The notes below the pieces were generated by a model. That model was not told the DNA's origin and did no database searches. It saw only the letters and a list, made by a program, of their open reading frames with translations. A DNA stretch of 64,000 bases, taken from positions 1 through 64,000 of the forward strand of contig NZ_CAKLBU010000012.1 in assembly GCF_920984735.1 (NCBI RefSeq), in the 5' to 3' direction. Within the stretch, counting starts at the first letter, position 1, and each line of letters begins with the position of its first letter. The position numbers and the translations under genes were made by a program. The DNA comes from Pedobacter sp. Leaf250 (GTDB lineage: Bacteria > Bacteroidota > Bacteroidia > Sphingobacteriales > Sphingobacteriaceae). Of the stretch, positions 17,326 through 25,698 are shown one piece after another.

Positions 17326-17655
17326 TTAAAGTTTGAAAATTTGATCCATTAATTTCCATTTTTCGCCAGCTTTGGCACCTGGCAAGGCTTTCTGATAGTT
17401 CCACATCAATGTTTCCCATTCCTGCACCTTTGCATTTTCCAAATCAGCTGATGCTTTTTGTTCAAAAGAAAAGGTATCATTTACATCCATCACCATAAAA
17501 AGGCGGGTGCCAGAAAGGTAAATTTCCATATCGGTTATTCCAGATGCTGTGATACTTTCCAAAACTTCGGGCCAAACAGATTGATGATACTGCCTATATG
17601 CAGCAATAAGTTCTTCGTTATCGATCAAATCGAGCGTAAAGCAGTATCTTTTCAT
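17326..17655 (-). CDS. L-rhamnose/L-fucose mutarotase
   Basis: 109 residues of the RhaM-type family (DUF718, COG3254): DNEELIAAYRQYHQSVWPEV with the active-site His near residue 24, MEIYLSGTRLFMVMDV in the core, and WETLMWNYQKALPGA. Members interconvert anomers of L-rhamnose or L-fucose. The gene starts one base after the FAH gene ends, so translation is probably coupled. The sugar cannot be told from sequence alone. It supplies the right anomer for the first dehydrogenase of the pathway. Confidence 0.82.
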   Translation of the reverse strand: MKRYCFTLDLIDNEELIAAYRQYHQSVWPEVLESITASGITDMEIYLSGTRLFMVMDVNDTFSFEQKASADLENAKVQEWETLMWNYQKALPGAKAGEKWKLMDQIFKL

Positions 17656-17656
17656 C

Positions 17657-18511
17657 TTAGATTTCGCTATAAGCTTTAACAGTTTGTTTACTACTTCCTA
17701 AACCATCTATTCCAAGTTCAACTACATCACCAGTTTTTAAATACCAAGGTTCAGGTTTTTGACCCAAGCCCACACCAGCAGGTGTTCCAGTGGTAATTAC
17801 ATCACCAGGTAAAAGCGTCATAAACTGACTGATATACGAAATCATAAATGGAACATTAAAAATTAGGTTCGATGTATTTCCATCTTGCAAAGTTTTGCCA
17901 TTTACAGTTAGCCATAGGCGAAGGTTATGCACATCTTCAATTTCATCTTTTGTAGCAATAAATGGCCCGATAGGAGCGAAAGTGTCGCAGCTTTTACCCT
18001 TAACCCATTGTCCATTTCTTTCCAACTGAAACTCACGCTCACTATAATCATTATGCAAAACATAACCTGCAATATGATCTAAAGCATTTTCTTCTGATAC
18101 ATAACTGGCTTTTTTGCCAATTACGATGGCCAACTCTACCTCCCAATCTGTTTTTTTACTGTTTTTAGGAATCACTAAATCATCATTCGGACCCACGATT
18201 GCCGAAGTTGCTTTAAAGAATAAAATAGGTTCGGTTGGAATGGCTGCATTTGTTTCAGCTGCATGGTCTTTATAGTTTAAACCTACGCAAATAATTTTCG
18301 AAGGACGAGCCAGTGCTGCACCTAAACGAACATTTTGTTCAACTTTTGGTAATTCTGCAGTTTCAATATCCTTTTTCAGTTTCTCTAAACCATCACCACC
18401 AAAAAATGCCTCATTGTAATCTTCAACCAATGATGATGCGTCGAAGTATTTTTCATTTATAATAACACCTGGTTTTTCAAATCCCGGCTCGCCAAATCGT
18501 ATTAATTTCAT
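17657..18511 (-). CDS. FAH-family 2,4-diketo-3-deoxy sugar-acid hydrolase
   Basis: 284 residues of the fumarylacetoacetate hydrolase family: ICVGLNYKDHAAE, then metal ligands Glu124 and Glu126 in DWEVELAIVIG and Asp155 in HNDYSERE, then TPAGVGLGQKP. In deoxy-sugar operons this family splits 2,4-diketo-3-deoxy-L-fuconate or -L-rhamnonate into pyruvate and L-lactate. The L-lactate dehydrogenase-like gene in the same operon supports that reaction. It starts 26 bp after the SDR gene. A ureidoglycolate lyase label is common for this family but does not fit the context. Confidence 0.8.
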   Translation of the reverse strand: MKLIRFGEPGFEKPGVIINEKYFDASSLVEDYNEAFFGGDGLEKLKKDIETAELPKVEQNVRLGAALARPSKIICVGLNYKDHAAETNAAIPTEPILFFKATSAIVGPNDDLVIPKNSKKTDWEVELAIVIGKKASYVSEENALDHIAGYVLHNDYSEREFQLERNGQWVKGKSCDTFAPIGPFIATKDEIEDVHNLRLWLTVNGKTLQDGNTSNLIFNVPFMISYISQFMTLLPGDVITTGTPAGVGLGQKPEPWYLKTGDVVELGIDGLGSSKQTVKAYSEI

Positions 18512-18537
18512 TGTATTTATTTTGATTATTTTTATTT

Positions 18538-19302
18538 CTAGTTGTTTAATGTTGTAAAGCCACCATCAATTGGATAGTCGCAACCGGTAATGAAGGAAGC
18601 TTCATCACTGCATAAATATAAAGCCAAGGCTCCAATTTCTTCAGGTTTTGCCATTCTGCCAATGGGTTGTGTTTTAGAGAGTTTATCAAACATTTCATCA
18701 ATATTATCTGGGTAGTTTTTTTGCAAAAACCCATCTACAAAAGGTGTATGCACCCGAGCTGGAGAAATGGAATTACACCTAATATTTTCGCCGATGTAAT
18801 CTTTTGCAACGCTCATGGTCATGGCTTTTACCGCACCTTTTGCTGTACTGTAAACAAAGCGATCTGGTAAACCAATTAGCGCAGCAATTGATGCCATATT
18901 AATAATTACACCGCCTCCAGCTGTCCGTAAATGCGGAATTGCTGCGTATAAACAATTGTAAACACCTTTAACATTTATACGCATTACCCTGTCGAAATCA
19001 GATTCTTCTGTTGTATCTGCTTTGCCAATGTGTGCTATTCCAGCGTTGTTAACCAAAATATTAATTGCACCAATTTGATTAAAGATATCATTTACAGATT
19101 GATGATCAGATACATCGCAGGCGTAGCTATATGCCTTACCTCCGGCAGTTTCAATTTCAGATAATGCTGTAGCGGCTTGTTCAATACCAAGCTCAATGAT
19201 ATGCACTTCGGCGCCTTGTTTGGCTAAAATAGTTGCAATGGCTTTACCAATTCCACTTCCGCCACCTGTAACTACAGCTCGTTTATTTTGTAATGAAAAC
19301 AT
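18538..19302 (-). CDS. SDR oxidoreductase of deoxy-sugar oxidation
   Basis: 254 residues, classical short-chain dehydrogenase: TGGGSGIG at 12-19, NNAG at 85-88, and catalytic Ser138, Tyr151 and Lys155. It is the first gene of the operon. It could oxidise 2-keto-3-deoxy-L-fuconate (or rhamnonate) to the 2,4-diketo acid that the next enzyme splits, or act as the initial L-fucose/L-rhamnose dehydrogenase. Only one SDR is present and no dehydratase, so the pathway needs genes from elsewhere. The promoter region is shared with the divergent hydrolase gene at 19,644 and has a TTTTAACCAAAT motif on each strand. Confidence 0.8.
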   Translation of the reverse strand: MFSLQNKRAVVTGGGSGIGKAIATILAKQGAEVHIIELGIEQAATALSEIETAGGKAYSYACDVSDHQSVNDIFNQIGAINILVNNAGIAHIGKADTTEESDFDRVMRINVKGVYNCLYAAIPHLRTAGGGVIINMASIAALIGLPDRFVYSTAKGAVKAMTMSVAKDYIGENIRCNSISPARVHTPFVDGFLQKNYPDNIDEMFDKLSKTQPIGRMAKPEEIGALALYLCSDEASFITGCDYPIDGGFTTLNN

Positions 19303-19333
19303 ATATTTTTATATGGGTTTAAAGTATAGGTAA

Positions 19334-19344
19334 TTTGGTTAAAA
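19334..19344 (-). promoter_or_regulatory. TTTTAACCAAA motif upstream of the SDR operon
   Basis: The minus strand reads TTTTAACCAAA about 32 bp before the SDR start codon. Confidence 0.45.
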
Positions 19345-19583
19345 TTCTGGTTGAAACTCGTAAAACGTAAATATATGGAATGCTTTAATCTGTTTATATT
19401 TATCAACATACAAATAAAGCAGATATTGTTGATTAAATATTTTAGCTTATTACCCAATTATTCTCCGATATTGTCAAAACCCTTTTAGCGGGCTTCAATT
19501 GCTATTTACCTTGCAGAAATATTACAGAATCGAAGCGCTATATTACTTATATTTGAATAATTTATTTATATTTAAATAAAATA

Positions 19584-19595
19584 TTTTAACCAAAT
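19584..19595 (+). promoter_or_regulatory. TTTTAACCAAAT motif upstream of the GH67N-like hydrolase
   Basis: TTTTAACCAAAT lies about 48 bp before the start codon at 19,644. It faces the opposite way to the copy before the SDR operon. Confidence 0.45.
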
Positions 19596-19643
19596 GTGTC
19601 TTAAAGCCTTGTTAACGAGGTTTTGTTATTAGAGCCAAATTGA

Positions 19644-22388
19644 ATGAGAAATTTTCTGATTTTTATTTTCCTATTATTTTCCACAAAAACATTAACAAGT
19701 GCCGCCGAAAGGGCACCAAAAACCAAAACGATTTATGTTTCCTCTCAAAGTGGGCAGCGTGTTGGGTTTGGCATAAAGCGTTTAGTTGACGGCTTAATTA
19801 AAACTGGTTATGAGGTTAAATTAACAGTTGTTGATTATAAACATAAATTTGTTAAAGGAAAAAATTCCATCGTAGTTGGTACTGCAGATGATAAAATTTT
19901 AAAACCACAATTTCCAGTTTCTCTGGTGAAACAGGCTTCAACAGAAGGCAAGGAAGGTTTTTCAATTTCTTACGACCAAGATGGTACACTATATATTATT
20001 GGTGCGGATCATTCTGGTACTTTATATGGCTGCCTTGATTTAATCGACAGAATTGATGTAAGTAAACGTTTGCCAGCCAAGCTAGCAGTAACCGATCATC
20101 CTGAAATGGTATTGCGTGGTACTTGTATTGGCTTGCAGAAACCTGATTATTTGCCTGGCCATGATGTTTACGAGTATCCATATACGGAAGAATCTTTCCC
20201 TTGGTTTTACCATAAAAAATTGTGGATCAAGTATTTGGATATGATGGTGGAAAACCGCTATAATTCTCTTTATCTATGGAATGGTCATCCTTTTTCATCA
20301 TTATTAAGACTTAAAGAATATCCTTATGCAGTGGAGGTTGATGATGCTACGCTTAAAAAGAATGAGGAAATTTTTCGTTTTCTAACAAAAGAAGCTGATA
20401 AACGTGGAATTTGGGTGATTCAGATGTTTTATAATATTATCATTCCAAAACCATTTGCAGATAAACACGGCCTAAAAACCCAGGATCGAAACCGTCCGAT
20501 TATCCCTTTAATTGCCGATTATACGCAGAAATCAATCGCTGCTTTTGTGGCTAAATACCCAAATGTAGGTTTAATGGTGGCTTTGGGTGAGGCCATGGAA
20601 GGTGTTGGACAGGATGATATTGACTGGTTTACCAAAACAATTATTCCCGGAGTGAAAGATGGTTTGAAAGCTGCAGGAATTAAAGAGGAGCCTCCAATTG
20701 TTTTACGTGCCCACGATACTGATGCACCAGCCGTAATGAAAGCCGCTTTACCATTTTATAAAAATCTTTACACCGAAAATAAATTTAATGGCGAGGCACT
20801 TACCACTTACGGTCCACGTGGTGCCTGGGCTGATTTAAATAGAAAATTGGCCGCTATCGGTACGGTAAATATTTCCAATGTTCATATTCTGGCAAATCTG
20901 GAACCTTTCAGATATGGCTCTGCTGATTTTATCCAAAAATCAGTTATCGCAATGAATAAAATATACAATGCCAAAGGTTTGCATTTGTACCCGCAACACA
21001 GTTATTGGGATTGGCCTTATGCCGCCGATGATGTGAAGGGAAGAATTTTAGAAGTCGATCGCGATTGGATCTGGTACAAGGAATGGGCTAGATATGCTTG
21101 GAAATCCGAAAGAAATCGCTCGCAGGAAATTACTTATTGGGGCAAACAATTGGCAGATAAATACGGGTCGAGCTTGGCCGATGGAAAGTCGATTCTAAAT
21201 GCCTATGAGGAATCAGGAGAAATTTCGCCTAAGCTTTTGCGCAGGTATGGAATTACAGATGGTAACCGCCAAACACTCACTTTGGGCATGTTAATGACAC
21301 AATTAATCAATCCCTTCCGATACGGTTTATTCACGTTAATGTACGAATCTGAAGCACCTGAAGGGGAGATGATTATTGAATACGCCGAAAAGGAATGGAA
21401 AAAGCAAGGACATATTGGCGAAACCCCGGTTCGGGTAGCAAAAGAAGTGGTTGAACATGGTAAAAAGGCATTGGCCTCTATTGAAACTGTTGAAGCAACA
21501 AAAGATGTAGAAGAGTTCAATCGCCTGAAAAACGACATGTATTGTTATGATGAAATGGCCAATTTTTATGCTGAAAAGGTAAAATCAGCCTTGTGGATTT
21601 TAAGATTTAAATATTCCAACAACGTTGCAGATTTAGAGCAAGCGCTACCATTTCTACAGAAAAGTGTAGATCATTATGCTAAATTGGTTAAGTTAACTGA
21701 AGACAGTTATTTATATGCCAACAGTATGCAAACCAAACAGCGCAAAATTCCGATGAGAGGAGTTGACAAAACTTTTATCCATTGGAAGGAAATGCTTCCT
21801 GTGTTTACCAAAGAGTTAAATCATTTCAAAAAAAGTATCGATTCATTGAAATCATTAAACGGAACAGAAGCTGCTAAAGTTATTCCTTATAAAGCGGCTG
21901 AAGTAAATGTTTTAAACGAATCTGCGAGTTATATCATTAATAAAAACGTAGATGTTTTTACTGATACATCTGTTCTAATAAAAGAAGTTGCCGAACAATT
22001 GATAGGATTAAAAGGCATTAAAATGTCGAAAGAAAAACAGGTTAAAACAGGAACAGAAATAAAATTCACCACAAAAAATCCAGTGAAGTTATTGGTCGGA
22101 TTTTTCAATCAAAAAAACCCAAAATATTTGGCTCCGCCACAATTGGAAACTGATGCAAGTGCAAATAACTACGGTCAATCGGAAATCAAAATCTCAAATG
22201 CATTGGTTTTGAATGGATTTCCGCCGGCAAATGTTCATGCTTATTTATTCCCTGCCGGAACACATACGCTAAATTTAGGAAAAGGCGAATGTTTAATATT
22301 GGGATTTATTGATGATAAACAAGAACTGCGTATCTTCAATGCAGGTTTAGATGGTAGAGGAAAAGATATAGATTGGCTATTCGAATAA
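19644..22388 (+). CDS. Secreted glycoside hydrolase with alpha-glucuronidase-like N-terminus
   Basis: 914 residues with a signal peptide (IFIFLLFSTKTLTSAAE). Residues about 25-150 look like the GH67/GH20 N-terminal alpha/beta domain (SIVVGTADD, YIIGADHSGTLYGCLDLID). A probable TIM barrel follows (LRGTCIGLQKPDY, RYNSLYLWNGHPF, DKRGIWVIQMFYN), then a helical region and a C-terminal beta domain. Acidic residues in ALGEAMEGVGQDD and ILANLEPFRYG are catalytic candidates. It does not match a GH family that I can name with confidence; GH67-like uronidase activity is one possibility. It ends in a TAATG overlap with the next gene, so the two are coupled. A pectic side-chain substrate is inferred from context. 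Confidence 0.55.
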   Translation: MRNFLIFIFLLFSTKTLTSAAERAPKTKTIYVSSQSGQRVGFGIKRLVDGLIKTGYEVKLTVVDYKHKFVKGKNSIVVGTADDKILKPQFPVSLVKQASTEGKEGFSISYDQDGTLYIIGADHSGTLYGCLDLIDRIDVSKRLPAKLAVTDHPEMVLRGTCIGLQKPDYLPGHDVYEYPYTEESFPWFYHKKLWIKYLDMMVENRYNSLYLWNGHPFSSLLRLKEYPYAVEVDDATLKKNEEIFRFLTKEADKRGIWVIQMFYNIIIPKPFADKHGLKTQDRNRPIIPLIADYTQKSIAAFVAKYPNVGLMVALGEAMEGVGQDDIDWFTKTIIPGVKDGLKAAGIKEEPPIVLRAHDTDAPAVMKAALPFYKNLYTENKFNGEALTTYGPRGAWADLNRKLAAIGTVNISNVHILANLEPFRYGSADFIQKSVIAMNKIYNAKGLHLYPQHSYWDWPYAADDVKGRILEVDRDWIWYKEWARYAWKSERNRSQEITYWGKQLADKYGSSLADGKSILNAYEESGEISPKLLRRYGITDGNRQTLTLGMLMTQLINPFRYGLFTLMYESEAPEGEMIIEYAEKEWKKQGHIGETPVRVAKEVVEHGKKALASIETVEATKDVEEFNRLKNDMYCYDEMANFYAEKVKSALWILRFKYSNNVADLEQALPFLQKSVDHYAKLVKLTEDSYLYANSMQTKQRKIPMRGVDKTFIHWKEMLPVFTKELNHFKKSIDSLKSLNGTEAAKVIPYKAAEVNVLNESASYIINKNVDVFTDTSVLIKEVAEQLIGLKGIKMSKEKQVKTGTEIKFTTKNPVKLLVGFFNQKNPKYLAPPQLETDASANNYGQSEIKISNALVLNGFPPANVHAYLFPAGTHTLNLGKGECLILGFIDDKQELRIFNAGLDGRGKDIDWLFE

Positions 22389-23941
22389 TGAGAAATACAA
22401 GAAATTTTATAGCAACAGTTTCATTGTCGATAGCGGCATTAACAGGCTTTGCGCAACAGAAATCAATCATTGGTAACGAAAAATTGAATAAGTATGTTTC
22501 TTATTTTAATTCGATTGACGATGAAGCGGTAAAAAATTATATTCCAAATGCTGAAGCTTTTAATTGGCTGGCTGATCAGGCGCCTGTGTTTGAATGCCCC
22601 GATTCAGTATTGGAACAAAATTATTATTACCGGTGGTGGACTTTTAGAAAACATCTGGTTAAATCGCCTGAGGGATTTATATTTACCGAATTTATTGAGC
22701 CCGTTAAGCATGCAGGTAAATACAACTCCATCAGCTGTGCTTTAGGACACCATATTTACGAAGGGCGATGGCTAAAAGATAACAGCTATCTAAAAGATTA
22801 TATTAAATTTTGGCTTTATAAGGCTGATGTTGGCCAATCTAAACAACGTTTTCATCAATTTAGCAGTTGGGTAGATGATGCTGTTTATCAGAATTATTTG
22901 GTAAAACCTGATCAGGCATTTCTTAAGGAAATTTTGCCTGCTTTGGATGAAGATTACGCTAAATGGGAAACGCAAAGACAACTTAAAAATGGCTTGTTTT
23001 GGCAGCACGATGTGAAAGATGGAATGGAAGAATCTGTTAGCGGTTCGAGAAAAGATCAAAATCAACGCCCTACAATTAACAGTTATATGTATGGAAACGC
23101 CATCGCTCTAAGCAAAATTGCTGGAATGTTTAATAATCAGGCTTTGGTTTCAAAATATCAATCAAAAGCTGTTGCAATTAAAAAATTGGTTCAAGATAGT
23201 CTTTGGAATTCAACAGAAGCGTTTTTCGAAACCAGAAAAGCAAAAGGTGGTTCATCAGATATACGCGAAGCAATTGGTTTTACACCCTGGGATTTTAATT
23301 TGCCTGATGATAAAGCCGAATATGCAAAGGCATGGAATCAATTATTGGATACCGCTGGTTTCAAAGCGCCATGGGGATTGACTACCGCAGAGCGAAGAGA
23401 GCCAACTTTCAGAACACGAGGTACAGGGCATAGTTGCGAGTGGGATGGAGCACTTTGGCCATTTGCCAGCTCGCAAACATTAAAAGGTCTTTCTAATTTA
23501 CTAACAAATTATAAAAACCATGGAAAAATGAATGCCAGGGTATTTTATTCAGAATTGCACCAGTATGCTGCATCTCATATTAAAAATGGTAAGCCTTATA
23601 TTGGCGAATATCAGGATGAAAAAACTGGCGAGTGGCTAAAAGGCGATAACCCAAGAAGTAGTTTTTATAACCACTCTACTTTTAATGATTTAATTATTAA
23701 TGATCTAATCGGTCTAAAACCTCGGGCAGATAATGTATTGGAGATCTATCCCTTAATTCCGAAAAATCAATGGGATTGGTTCGCTTTAGATAATTTGACT
23801 TATCATGATAAAATAATTACCTTAATTTGGGATAAAAACGGTAAAAAATATAACAAAGGAAAGGGTTTTATGGTGTTTGTTGATGGTAAGCAAATTTACC
23901 GTAACAATACTTTAAAGCCTGTAAAAATTCCAATGAGTTAA
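22388..23941 (+). CDS. Secreted (alpha/alpha)6 glycoside hydrolase (MGH1/trehalase-like)
   Basis: 517 residues from ATG 22388, whose A is the last base of the previous stop (TAATG). A signal peptide is visible (IATVSLSIAALTGFAQ). The helical barrel pattern (YYYRWWTFRKHL, HQFSSWVDDAVYQNY, NGLFWQHDVKDGMEES, RPTINSYMYGNA, GFTPWDF, CEWDGALWPFASSQTL) is that of MGH1-like and trehalase-like hydrolases, a clan that includes GH142 beta-L-arabinofuranosidases of RG-II degradation. The Asp in KDGMEES or WDGALWPF and a later Glu are catalytic candidates. The exact family and bond are not certain. The GH28 gene follows after 176 bp. Confidence 0.6.
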   Translation: MRNTRNFIATVSLSIAALTGFAQQKSIIGNEKLNKYVSYFNSIDDEAVKNYIPNAEAFNWLADQAPVFECPDSVLEQNYYYRWWTFRKHLVKSPEGFIFTEFIEPVKHAGKYNSISCALGHHIYEGRWLKDNSYLKDYIKFWLYKADVGQSKQRFHQFSSWVDDAVYQNYLVKPDQAFLKEILPALDEDYAKWETQRQLKNGLFWQHDVKDGMEESVSGSRKDQNQRPTINSYMYGNAIALSKIAGMFNNQALVSKYQSKAVAIKKLVQDSLWNSTEAFFETRKAKGGSSDIREAIGFTPWDFNLPDDKAEYAKAWNQLLDTAGFKAPWGLTTAERREPTFRTRGTGHSCEWDGALWPFASSQTLKGLSNLLTNYKNHGKMNARVFYSELHQYAASHIKNGKPYIGEYQDEKTGEWLKGDNPRSSFYNHSTFNDLIINDLIGLKPRADNVLEIYPLIPKNQWDWFALDNLTYHDKIITLIWDKNGKKYNKGKGFMVFVDGKQIYRNNTLKPVKIPMS

Positions 23942-24117
23942 TGTTACTTATTATCGCTTTTTGCATAAGAAACAGCTACTGCATTTAGCCTATATCAAAA
24001 CCAATGGTCATCAAGAGCGTAGTTGAAGGATCATTTTTTGGTTCTGAATATTAAGTGGTATTCGACAACGCTCAAACTGACAGTGAGTCTCCAAAAGCTT
24101 AATAATAAAATTGTAAA

Positions 24118-25689
24118 ATGAAAAATTTTTTAAAATCGATTGTTTTCTTATTGGCAACTTTACTTTGCCTATCTGCAAACGCACAGTCTTTTTATAATGT
24201 TACCAAATACGGCGCTAGGAACGATAGCAGTAAATTGGCAACATCAGCTATTAAAAAGGCAATTGATGCCGCTTCCAAGGCAGGTGGTGGAACTGTTTAT
24301 TTTCCTGCAGGAAAGTATTTAACAGGTGCTATTCATTTAAAAAGTAACATTACGATTTTTATTGATGCAGGGGCAGAGCTTCACTTTAGCGATAACTTTG
24401 ACGATTATTTACCTATGGTAGAAAGCCGGTATGAAGGTGTAGATGTAAAAAGCTTTTCGCCCTTGTTTTATGCCTACAAAGCAGAAAATATTTCGATTAT
24501 CGGCCGTGGGTTAATTGATGGTCATGGCAAAAAATGGTGGGATTTTGTTGAAGGATATAAAGAAGGCCAGGCTCGCTCAAAATGGCAATATGAGTTTGAT
24601 AAACTAAACAAGGATATTGTTTTGCCCGATGATCCGAAACAAATGAAACGCGGTTTCCTTCGTCCGCCATTTATTCAAACCATGTTTTGCAAAAATGTTT
24701 TAATCGACGGCATTACCATTAGAAATTCTCCATTTTGGACAGTTAATCCCGAATTTTGTGAGAACGTGAAAATTCATGCTGTAACAATCAACAATCCACA
24801 TTCGCCAAATACAGACGGAATTAATCCAGAATCGTGTAAAAATGTTCATATTTCTGATTGCCACATCAGCGTTGGCGATGATTGCATCACGATTAAATCT
24901 GGAAAAGATGAACCTGGAAGAAGAATGGCCACACCAGCAGAAAATTATGTAATCACCAATTGTACCATGTTATCTGGTCACGGTGGCGTGGTAATTGGCA
25001 GCGAAATGTCGGGCGATGTGAGGAAAATTACCATTTCCAATTGTGTTTTCGATGGAACAGATAGGGGTATCAGAATTAAAACAGCTAGAGGCAGAGGTGG
25101 CGTTGTTGAAGAAATTCGGGTAAGCAACATCATCATGAAAAATATTAAACAGCAAGCCATTGTTTTGGATATGCAGTATGCTAAAACCAATGTAGAGCCT
25201 GTTTCAGATCGTACACCTAAATTCAGAAATATTCATTTTAGTAATATCACGGGGCAGGTAAATCAAGCAGCATACTTAAACGGTTTAGAAGAAATGCCCA
25301 TCGAAAACGTTACTTTCAACGATATCAATATGGATGCTAAAACGGGTTTCGATATCAGTTTTTCCAATAAAATCGAATTTCACAATGTTCAGGTAAATAC
25401 TGAATTAGGCCCGTCATTAAAAGCTTCGAGGGTGAATAATTTAACCATCAATGGTTTAAAAACTTACACACCACACAACAATTCAGCAGTTGTGGATTTA
25501 AAAAATGTGAGTGATTTATTTCTTTACAACTCTTTCCCAGTTGCTGGAACAGCTAATTATTTAAAATTGAGTGGCGCTGGTACCAAGAACATCTCTTTGG
25601 GAAATAACAATTTCAAAAATGCCAGAGTTGGTGTAAAAAAGGAGAAAGATGTTTTTGAATCAATTGATTATGTTTCAGGAGATAAATGA
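24118..25689 (+). CDS. GH28 polygalacturonase-type glycoside hydrolase
   Basis: 523 residues, signal peptide ending LSANAQ, then a right-handed beta-helix. All GH28 active-site motifs are present: NTDG (Asp233), GDDC (Asp254, Asp255), GHGG (His288) and RIK near residue 322. GH28 inverting enzymes cut alpha-1,4-galacturonosyl links of homogalacturonan or related rhamnogalacturonan links. Here it would act in the periplasm or at the surface on the pectic backbone or on galacturonic acid in side chains. It is the third hydrolase in a run of five, with GH95 starting 9 bp later. Confidence 0.9.
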   Translation: MKNFLKSIVFLLATLLCLSANAQSFYNVTKYGARNDSSKLATSAIKKAIDAASKAGGGTVYFPAGKYLTGAIHLKSNITIFIDAGAELHFSDNFDDYLPMVESRYEGVDVKSFSPLFYAYKAENISIIGRGLIDGHGKKWWDFVEGYKEGQARSKWQYEFDKLNKDIVLPDDPKQMKRGFLRPPFIQTMFCKNVLIDGITIRNSPFWTVNPEFCENVKIHAVTINNPHSPNTDGINPESCKNVHISDCHISVGDDCITIKSGKDEPGRRMATPAENYVITNCTMLSGHGGVVIGSEMSGDVRKITISNCVFDGTDRGIRIKTARGRGGVVEEIRVSNIIMKNIKQQAIVLDMQYAKTNVEPVSDRTPKFRNIHFSNITGQVNQAAYLNGLEEMPIENVTFNDINMDAKTGFDISFSNKIEFHNVQVNTELGPSLKASRVNNLTINGLKTYTPHNNSAVVDLKNVSDLFLYNSFPVAGTANYLKLSGAGTKNISLGNNNFKNARVGVKKEKDVFESIDYVSGDK

Positions 25690-25698
25690 CCATAAATT

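Larger units (their letters stand above)
19303..19643. promoter_or_regulatory. Divergent promoter region between the catabolic operon and the pectin locus
   Basis: 341 bp, very AT-rich, with no gene. It must carry promoters for the SDR operon on the minus strand and for the hydrolase gene on the plus strand. Each side has a TTTTAACCAAAT motif in sense orientation. This couples sugar release and sugar breakdown at one site. Confidence 0.5.
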
